From positions 434,001 to 498,000 of the forward strand of contig CP186339.1 of assembly GCA_049347715.1 (NCBI GenBank): a DNA stretch of 64,000 nt. Reading direction: 5' to 3'. Numbering within the stretch: the first letter of the stretch is position 1; the number at the start of each line of letters is the position of its first letter. This stretch comes from Thalassotalea_B piscium_A. GTDB lineage: Bacteria > Pseudomonadota > Gammaproteobacteria > Enterobacterales > Alteromonadaceae. A program made the translations under genes and the position numbers. This document shows, one piece after another, positions 58,251-64,000 of the stretch. Under the pieces are notes generated by a model. The model searched no databases. It was not told the origin of the DNA and saw nothing but the letters and a program-made list of their open reading frames with translations.

Positions 58251-59153
58251 ATGTCATTAAATATGCGTATAAGTAAATTGTTTTCTAAACCTAAAAATCA
58301 AAGCCAAATAGGACTTTGTTTTCGCCAGCAGTCTCTTGCGTGTTGCAACGTATTAGAAAACGGTGACATTAACTTTAACGAGCTTCCCGCGTTAGATAAA
58401 AATTATAGTCCTGCTTTGAAAAGCTTAACCAAAGAACTTGCTTTGAGTGGACATTGCCACCTAGTGCTTTCATCAGAGCAAAGCCAAATTGTTCAAATAG
58501 AAAAACCCAACATTCCTGAAAATGAGCTTAAAGCAGCATTGAAATGGCAAGTTAAAGATCTGGTTTCAATTGATCCAAGTGATATGATTCTTGACTATTT
58601 TGATGCCCCGCATAGCGCCATAGGCACTGAAAAATTACATGTAGTATGTGCAGCTAAGAGTGAATTAGCTTCTTATGTTGAACAACTAACAGATGATGGC
58701 CTTTCTGTTGAGTCAATTACCATTGAAGAATTTGCTTTTGCCAGCCTAGTTCCTGCAAGTGATGATGCTTGTCTTGTGGTGTGCCAACAACCTAATGAAG
58801 AAATTATTTTACTGATTGTTAAGCAAAATATCCTTTATTTTTATCGCCGCCTAAGAGGTTTAGCCAATATTGCGAGTAAATCTGAAGATGAGCTAATGAT
58901 GAATGTTGTTGATTCCTTGAGTTTAGAAATACAACGTTCAACCGATTATTACGAACGACAATTGAAACAAGCACCAATACGTTCAATTGAAGTACTTGTT
59001 CCTATGGACAACGAAGCCTTTTTAGCGCGTAAGTTAGCTGAAAATACCCATGTACCGGTTAATCTTTTAACCTTACCTGATGTTATTGCGCAAGACCGTC
59101 AGTGTAGTGCCTGTTACGGCGCTACAAAACTACAGCATATGGAGGATGTATAA
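58251..59153 (+). CDS. mshI: MSHA biogenesis protein MshI (PilM-like)
   Basis: This 300-residue protein is of the PilM/actin-like ATPase type found in type IV pilus and secretion systems. Its early sequence (QIGLCFRQQSLACCNVL) and the segment LKAALKWQVKDLV are in the expected places. It starts the MSHA gene run, with 4 bases before the next gene and further overlaps downstream. It would form the cytoplasmic ring that couples to the PilN-like protein. Confidence 0.88.
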   Translation: MSLNMRISKLFSKPKNQSQIGLCFRQQSLACCNVLENGDINFNELPALDKNYSPALKSLTKELALSGHCHLVLSSEQSQIVQIEKPNIPENELKAALKWQVKDLVSIDPSDMILDYFDAPHSAIGTEKLHVVCAAKSELASYVEQLTDDGLSVESITIEEFAFASLVPASDDACLVVCQQPNEEIILLIVKQNILYFYRRLRGLANIASKSEDELMMNVVDSLSLEIQRSTDYYERQLKQAPIRSIEVLVPMDNEAFLARKLAENTHVPVNLLTLPDVIAQDRQCSACYGATKLQHMEDV

Positions 59154-59157
59154 CTCT

Positions 59158-59766
59158 ATGGCTAAGTTAGCGATAAATTTATTCCAACCTGAGTTGTTGC
59201 CTGAACGACCATTGTTGTCATTATCACGTGTTGTTGCCTTTTGGTTGCTCTTATTACTACTTATGATCGCTTGGGCGGTATATAGCAAAATAGAGGCTGA
59301 TTCACTTTCAGAAAAGTATCATAAGATTACTAAGCAAGAAGTTGAGCAGCAAACGTTATTAGAGGAGTTACAGCAAAAGGTTAGTCGCAATAGAGCAAAC
59401 CCCAAATTACTGGAACGATTAGATACGTTAAAAATTGTCTTAGCGAATAAAAAAGCATTACACAGTCAACTCACGGATCAGTCTCAAATGCATGCAGCGG
59501 GATTTTCTACTGCTATGACTGAACTGGCAATGCTACATCATAAAGAGATTAGCCTTGAGCAGGTAGTGATGGAACCGGGGCAACTGTCTTTTTCTGGTGT
59601 GGCCAAGAAACCTGAATCAGTGCCGAGTTGGTTAACAGGATTTGATAGTTCAACATTTTTATCAGGCAAACATTTTACTCATTTTAGTTTGTCGGAAAAT
59701 GAACAAGGTTTGACATCGTTTACTGTCAGCTCGTCAAGTGAACAAGCAGCAGAGAGGTCAAACTGA
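59158..59766 (+). CDS. PilN-like MSHA biogenesis protein (MshI2)
   Basis: This 202-residue protein has a short cytoplasmic start with AINLFQPELLPERP, where the INLFxPELLP motif is the PilM-binding site of PilN, then one membrane span (about 24-44) and a coiled periplasmic part. It is thus a PilN equivalent and would bind MshI. The ATG at 59158 lies 5 bases after the mshI stop with GGAGG upstream; the next gene overlaps its end by one base. Confidence 0.87.
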   Translation: MAKLAINLFQPELLPERPLLSLSRVVAFWLLLLLLMIAWAVYSKIEADSLSEKYHKITKQEVEQQTLLEELQQKVSRNRANPKLLERLDTLKIVLANKKALHSQLTDQSQMHAAGFSTAMTELAMLHHKEISLEQVVMEPGQLSFSGVAKKPESVPSWLTGFDSSTFLSGKHFTHFSLSENEQGLTSFTVSSSSEQAAERSN

Positions 59767-60488
59767 TGCCTAGCTTTTTACAAAGTTATAATGATAGATT
59801 TCAAGCAATCTCAATTCGCGAGCAAATACTTATTTTAGTTACCGGGATTGTGGTGATTGGTTTTGTTCTATACAGCTTATTTATTGAAGAGAATCGCTTA
59901 CAGAGTGAAACCTTATCTAAAAATATTCTACAAATAGAAAATAATTTAGCGTCTACCCAACAAACAATTAATGTGTATGAACAAGCATTATCAGAAGATC
60001 CCAATACAGTAGTGAATGAGCAAATACTTGAGTATGAAAATAAACTAGGGCAAATAGATATAGCATTATTAAGTTTAACGTCTGATTTAATTAATCCTAT
60101 TCAAATGCGTTTTGCTTTGAGTGATTTACTTAAATTACAAAAAGGGGTGTCATTACTTGCTTTTGATGTTCTTCCCGCACAGTCAGTTTCTTTAGCACCA
60201 ACATCAGCGCCAACCGAGATGCCTAATAGCGAAATCGCTTCCTCTGCAGGCCAAAGCCAAGCAGAAATTGACGCTAATATTAATTCGTTAACTTTATATA
60301 AACATGGAATTAAGTTGACGTTATCGGGGAGTTATTTTCAGTTAAGAAATTACCTCGTAAAACTAGAACAACTTAAATGGACTTTCTTTTGGCATAAATT
60401 CGACTATAAATTAAAACAATATCCTAACGGTATTTTGGAAGTTCAATTGTATAGTTTAAGCACGAAACGGGAGTTTATTGGTGTATAA
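59766..60488 (+). CDS. mshJ: MSHA biogenesis protein MshJ (PilO-like)
   Basis: The 240-residue protein has one membrane helix (about 24-44), a coiled coil, and a periplasmic alpha/beta domain, as in PilO. The late segment SGSYFQLRNYLVKLEQL is typical of this ferredoxin-like fold. Its ATG overlaps the stop of the PilN-like gene by one base. It probably forms the inner-membrane platform of the MSHA machine with the PilN-like protein and MshK. Confidence 0.87.
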   Translation: MPSFLQSYNDRFQAISIREQILILVTGIVVIGFVLYSLFIEENRLQSETLSKNILQIENNLASTQQTINVYEQALSEDPNTVVNEQILEYENKLGQIDIALLSLTSDLINPIQMRFALSDLLKLQKGVSLLAFDVLPAQSVSLAPTSAPTEMPNSEIASSAGQSQAEIDANINSLTLYKHGIKLTLSGSYFQLRNYLVKLEQLKWTFFWHKFDYKLKQYPNGILEVQLYSLSTKREFIGV

Positions 60489-60810
60489 ATTAATAAATAC
60501 CATGATTGTTATTTTGATGCTGTCTCCAACGTGTGTTTTTGCACAAGAGATAGACCCTACCAGCCCATTATTCGGAAGTGAGGTGAATCTTAATCAAAAA
60601 TCCAATCAAGCTATTCAGTTACAATCTATTGTAGGGCAGGGCAAGCAAGCAACTGTTGTTATAAACGGTAAAGTATTAAGGTTGGGTGGTCTTATTGAGC
60701 AGTACCAACTCGCTAAAATTAATAAAAATAGTGTCGTGTTAGCGTCAACGTCAACAGATAAGCGCCTTGAGTTGTCGTTATTTTCACCGGTCGTGGCAGA
60801 ATCAAAATGA
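60481..60810 (+). CDS. mshK: MSHA biogenesis protein MshK (PilP-like)
   Basis: This 109-residue protein has a Sec signal peptide (to about residue 20) and a small PilP-like domain with the pattern LQSIVGQGKQATVVINGKVLRLGG. I start it at GTG 60481, with GGGAG 7 bases upstream; a TTG one codon before is alternative. It overlaps mshJ (8 bases) and mshL (4 bases), so translation is coupled. It would link the platform to the secretin MshL. Confidence 0.85.
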   Translation: MYKLINTMIVILMLSPTCVFAQEIDPTSPLFGSEVNLNQKSNQAIQLQSIVGQGKQATVVINGKVLRLGGLIEQYQLAKINKNSVVLASTSTDKRLELSLFSPVVAESK

Positions 60811-62492
60811 AAAATAAGATACGTATGAATAAAATAAAAACAAATGTCACATTGGTTTCCATTTTCTTAATGATTATGGGGTGTGAAACAACACCAGAAG
60901 TGCCTAAAAATGTTAATCAAGCATTGGATGATGCCATTGCTGAGTCAGAAATCGCAAAGCAACCTAAGCCATTAAGTCAGTTGCCAAACTCTGTCAAACA
61001 AGAATTGATGCAACAAAATATGCAGCAGGCAAAGCAAGGTTTACTTTCAGAAAAAAGACTTGAAATAGCCGCAAGTGGTGTAGGGGCTCAACAATTTTTT
61101 GCGGCATTGGTTGAAGATTCACCATACAGTGTTGCTATTCACCCTGACGTGACTGGTTCGATTACTCTCAATTTAAAGGATGTAACATTAAACGAAGCTT
61201 TTGAGGTTATTGAACAACTTTATGGTTATGAAATACGCCGTAGTGGCCGTGTTATTCAAATTTATCCAGCGGGCATTCGTACAGAAACTATTCCATTGAA
61301 TTATTTGTTTGTAAAACGCTTTGGTACATCAAGTACCAGCATAAACTCAGGCGGTGTTTCTGAGAACGACCCCAATTCAGGTAGTAGCAATAATAACAAT
61401 AATAGCAGCAATAACAATAGTGGTAGTAATAGTAGCAACCAAAATAATAACAATAACAAACAAAGTAATAGTGGCACTAATATTTATACCGAAAATGAGT
61501 CTGATTTTTGGCAAGAATTGGAAGATACCCTTAAGGCACTTATTGGGGCAGAGAACGGTCGTTCTGTGATTGTTTCACCTCAAGCCGGCTTAGTGACTGT
61601 GCGTGCTTTTCCACAAGAAATATCAGCAGTTAAGCGATTCATTACCGATACTCAAGGTCATTTACGTCGACAAGTGATTATTGAAGCAAAAATAATGGAA
61701 GTGACATTAAATGATGATTATCAGCAGGGCGTAAAGTGGGATCAAGTACTAGGTCATGCTGGGAGTACCGATTTAACCTTTTCGACTAATGGAACTGTCG
61801 CGGGTAATGTGATTTCGTCTACCATCGGAGGCGTTTCAGGTTTAAGTTTTTTAAATAAAGACTTTAGTGGTGTCATTAATTTATTACAAACTCAAGGGAA
61901 TGTACAGGTGTTGTCTAGCCCAAGGATCACGGCGACGAATAATCAAAAAGCCGTGATTAAAGTTGGTGAAGATGAATATTTTGTCACTGAAGTATCTAGT
62001 ACAGTGACTACGGGGACTGCAACTACAACAACACCTGAAATAGAGTTAACACCATTTTTCTCGGGTATTGCATTAGATGTAACACCTCAAATAGATGAAA
62101 ATGGCGAAGTTATCCTACATGTTCACCCTTCAGTGACGCTAACGGCAGAACAAACGAAAACCATTCGTTTAAATAATGAAGATATTATTTTACCTCTTGC
62201 TCAAAGTAGTGTGCGCGAGTCTGATACCATCATTCGTGCTAAATCTGGTGAGATAGTGGTTATTGGCGGCTTAATTGAAACACGTAAAACGGATTCTGAA
62301 TCTAAAACACCTTTCTTAGGCGATATTCCAATTGTTGGAGAGTTGTTTAAAAGTAAAGGTAATCAAACTCAGAAAAAAGAATTGGTTATTTTGTTAAAGC
62401 CTATTGTTATTGGCCAAGATACATGGACAAACCAGTTGCAAGATGCGCGTGCTTTGTTAAAGCAATGGTTTCCAGAAGAAAGTGAAAAATAG
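60807..62492 (+). CDS. mshL: MSHA secretin MshL
   Basis: This 561-residue secretin lipoprotein has a lipobox MIMGC (Cys near residue 26), N-domains (about 70-180), an Asn/Ser-rich linker (about 186-224) and the C-terminal secretin beta domain. The signature VQVLSSPRITATNNQKAVIKVGEDEY-type region and VIGGLIE...TPFLGDIPIVGELF are in place. It is the outer-membrane channel of the MSHA pilus. Its start overlaps mshK by 4 bases. The linker is unusually simple in composition. Confidence 0.95.
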   Translation: MKNKIRMNKIKTNVTLVSIFLMIMGCETTPEVPKNVNQALDDAIAESEIAKQPKPLSQLPNSVKQELMQQNMQQAKQGLLSEKRLEIAASGVGAQQFFAALVEDSPYSVAIHPDVTGSITLNLKDVTLNEAFEVIEQLYGYEIRRSGRVIQIYPAGIRTETIPLNYLFVKRFGTSSTSINSGGVSENDPNSGSSNNNNNSSNNNSGSNSSNQNNNNNKQSNSGTNIYTENESDFWQELEDTLKALIGAENGRSVIVSPQAGLVTVRAFPQEISAVKRFITDTQGHLRRQVIIEAKIMEVTLNDDYQQGVKWDQVLGHAGSTDLTFSTNGTVAGNVISSTIGGVSGLSFLNKDFSGVINLLQTQGNVQVLSSPRITATNNQKAVIKVGEDEYFVTEVSSTVTTGTATTTTPEIELTPFFSGIALDVTPQIDENGEVILHVHPSVTLTAEQTKTIRLNNEDIILPLAQSSVRESDTIIRAKSGEIVVIGGLIETRKTDSESKTPFLGDIPIVGELFKSKGNQTQKKELVILLKPIVIGQDTWTNQLQDARALLKQWFPEESEK

Positions 62493-62525
62493 CCTGATGA
62501 TATTTTTATCAGTGATAGAGTAACT

Positions 62526-63431
62526 ATGTACCTTTACCACTTTGGATTACGTGAATTACCCTTTACCTTAACACCGAATACTAGCTTCTATTTAGGCCTA
62601 GCACCACATAACGAAGCTTTTGCTGTGTTACTTACCGCATTAAAAAGCGGTGAAGGATTTATCAAGGTAATTGGTGAAGTGGGGACAGGTAAAACCTTAT
62701 TGTGTCGAAAATTACTGAATGAAATACCGGACCACTTTGTTACTGCGTATATACCTAATCCGTATTTAAAACCGGATGAATTGAGACGTGCAGTTGCCGT
62801 TGAGTTAGGTGTAAAGCAAGCACAGCGCATGACAGTACAGTTACTTACGCAGCGAATACAATCAAGATTAGTGGAATTACATAATGAAGGGCGTTCGGTG
62901 GTATTGATTTTGGATGAAGCTCAAGCATTACCTGCTGAAAGTTTAGAAGCATTACGTTTATTTACTAACTTAGAAACTGAAACGCGAAAATTATTACAAG
63001 TGGTACTTTTTGCACAGCCAGAATTGGATCATCGTTTGTCGGAAAATGCTTTTAGACAATTAAAACAACGGATATCATTCTCTTATCAATTACGACCGAT
63101 GAATGTGGATGAAGTTGAAAATTATATACATCATCGGTTGCAAGTTGCAGGCTACAGAGGTGCAGCATTATTTGATCATGCGCTGTGTAAAAAAATTGCA
63201 AAATTTAGTGATGGCATACCTAGATTAGTCAATATTCTTTGCCATAAAATGTTGATGCTAAGTTATGGCCAAGGGCAGTATCAAATAACGCAACAACATT
63301 TAATAAGCGCAGTTAAAGACACTGAAGGCACAGATCATAAATTAAAACATCAGCATTTAATCATGGTTTCAAGTGTAGTTGTACTCATTGCTATTTGTAC
63401 ACTGGTATGGATTTTAGGGGTACAGTCATGA
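62526..63431 (+). CDS. mshM: MSHA biogenesis ATPase MshM (ExeA-like)
   Basis: The 301-residue AAA protein has Walker A GEVGTGKT (50-57) and Walker B LILDEAQALP, then a C-terminal membrane helix (about 275-297). It matches MshM and the ExeA proteins that assemble secretins with help of a peptidoglycan-binding partner. It lies 33 bases after mshL. Its end overlaps mshN by four bases. Confidence 0.93.
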   Translation: MYLYHFGLRELPFTLTPNTSFYLGLAPHNEAFAVLLTALKSGEGFIKVIGEVGTGKTLLCRKLLNEIPDHFVTAYIPNPYLKPDELRRAVAVELGVKQAQRMTVQLLTQRIQSRLVELHNEGRSVVLILDEAQALPAESLEALRLFTNLETETRKLLQVVLFAQPELDHRLSENAFRQLKQRISFSYQLRPMNVDEVENYIHHRLQVAGYRGAALFDHALCKKIAKFSDGIPRLVNILCHKMLMLSYGQGQYQITQQHLISAVKDTEGTDHKLKHQHLIMVSSVVVLIAICTLVWILGVQS

Positions 63432-64000
63432 GTGTAATTAACCAAATGCTTAAAGATTTGGATAAGCGCCAACAAGATACTTCGCCTCATGGCAGTGCTA
63501 ATCCATCGGCAGTGGTTGTAAATAAGTCGAAAAGTCAGCTTTGGATCATCATAGTACTGGTGATGTTACTGATGATTTCCCTTGGTGTAATTCTCTGGCA
63601 AAAAATTATGATCGCACCTAACGAAAGTTCCGTTGTTAAAGTAGAGCCACTAACTGAGCCTCAAACAGAGTCACCTAAGGTTGATCATCAATCCGATAAG
63701 GCAACTTTAACTAGTCGTGGTTCAAATGAAAATTTACCTTCTGGTGAAAATAACCGGAGTGAAGCTAGGATAGATAACGACACAATCAACTCTTCAATAA
63801 AACAACCGCGTACTCATGCTCAGAAACAAGCACAATTAAGCACAGTTGACACCAGCAATAGCAAGGCTGAAATTAAATCGACGCAAGTGAAAGTGGATGA
63901 ACTTGTCAAAAAACAAGGCGTAGAAGAAACGTTAACGCCGGTTACGCCATTAGTAGAAAAACCAGTTGCAGACATTGCAGCACCGACATTATCAATTTCA
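63428..64000 (+). CDS. mshN: MSHA biogenesis protein MshN, partial
   Basis: The first 191 residues are seen; the gene runs past the window. MSVINQMLKDLDKRQ is the typical MshN start, a membrane helix (about 39-58) follows, then a Pro/Ser/Thr/Lys-rich spacer. The expected C-terminal TPR repeats lie outside. ATGA overlap with mshM indicates coupled translation. mshE and mshG would be expected beyond the edge. Confidence 0.9.
   Translation, partial: MSVINQMLKDLDKRQQDTSPHGSANPSAVVVNKSKSQLWIIIVLVMLLMISLGVILWQKIMIAPNESSVVKVEPLTEPQTESPKVDHQSDKATLTSRGSNENLPSGENNRSEARIDNDTINSSIKQPRTHAQKQAQLSTVDTSNSKAEIKSTQVKVDELVKKQGVEETLTPVTPLVEKPVADIAAPTLSIS

Noticed and set aside
1..64000. CRISPR arrays, tRNA, rRNA or prophage genes
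   Set aside because: No regularly spaced repeats, cloverleaf sequences, rRNA blocks or phage structural genes were seen.

Overview
The window looks like chromosome of an AT-rich marine gammaproteobacterium of the order Alteromonadales, most like Colwellia or Thalassotalea. That placement rests on gene order and protein character, not on a database search. Supporting features are the block dksA-gluQ-pcnB-folK-panB-panC, an aspartate decarboxylase of the PanP type beside panBC, motX next to rnr, the ribosomal block rpsF-priB-rpsR-rplI, and an MSHA pilus cluster opened by a csrD/mshH homologue. No rRNA, tRNA, CRISPR array, prophage or intact insertion sequence was seen.

Layout. Positions 1-7500 are accessory in character. 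On the minus strand lie a cupin, a LysR regulator, an NfsB-like nitroreductase and a haloalkane-dehalogenase-like hydrolase. Diverging on the plus strand are three proteins that all carry export signals (an SMP-30-like propeller, a crotonase with a twin-arginine leader, a duplicated MoaF/PAD-like lipoprotein) and then a FrnE-like DsbA-family protein. From 7.8 to 9.2 kb come ribB under an FMN riboswitch and a decayed IS110-type transposase fragment. From 9.2 to 15 kb are a hot-dog-like protein, a small kinase-fold protein with MarR-type operator palindromes in front, a MarR regulator, DUF3016, and the EF-P modification pair epmB/efp. From 15 to 20.5 kb are an S9 dipeptidyl peptidase lipoprotein, an ABC-2 exporter with a TrmB-like methyltransferase, and a 32-residue membrane peptide gene.

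From 20.5 to 29.2 kb is a vitamin B5 and RNA-metabolism region: panP on the plus strand, and on the minus strand sfsA, then dksA-gluQ-pcnB-folK-panB-panC. PanP would make the beta-alanine that PanC joins to the pantoate derived from PanB. From 29.4 to 44.4 kb follow pepB, a PEP-CTERM protein, hrpB, mrcB, hemL, pyrB, hemJ, a CLC-type chloride protein and erpA. Two small proteins of SpoIIAA-like character flank the hrpB-mrcB part.

From 44.4 kb to the end the theme moves to surface behaviour and translation. An M28 peptidase is followed by a diguanylate cyclase and an HD-GYP phosphodiesterase in tandem, motX of the sodium-driven flagellar motor, rnr-rlmB, a DUF945 protein, the S6/PriB/S18/L9 operon, a catalytically degenerate GGDEF-EAL protein (CsrD/MshH type), a D-cysteine desulfhydrase-like enzyme, and mshI to mshN, with mshN cut by the window end.

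The observations most worth following are: two RNA-metabolism genes, pcnB and rnr, whose homology-supported starts have no ATG, GTG or TTG and instead offer ATT codons; two MarR-family operator-like palindromes between a MarR gene and a kinase-fold gene; a crotonase with both catalytic glutamates but an apparent Tat leader; orphan intrinsic terminators that suggest small RNAs; and very small genes below usual annotation size.
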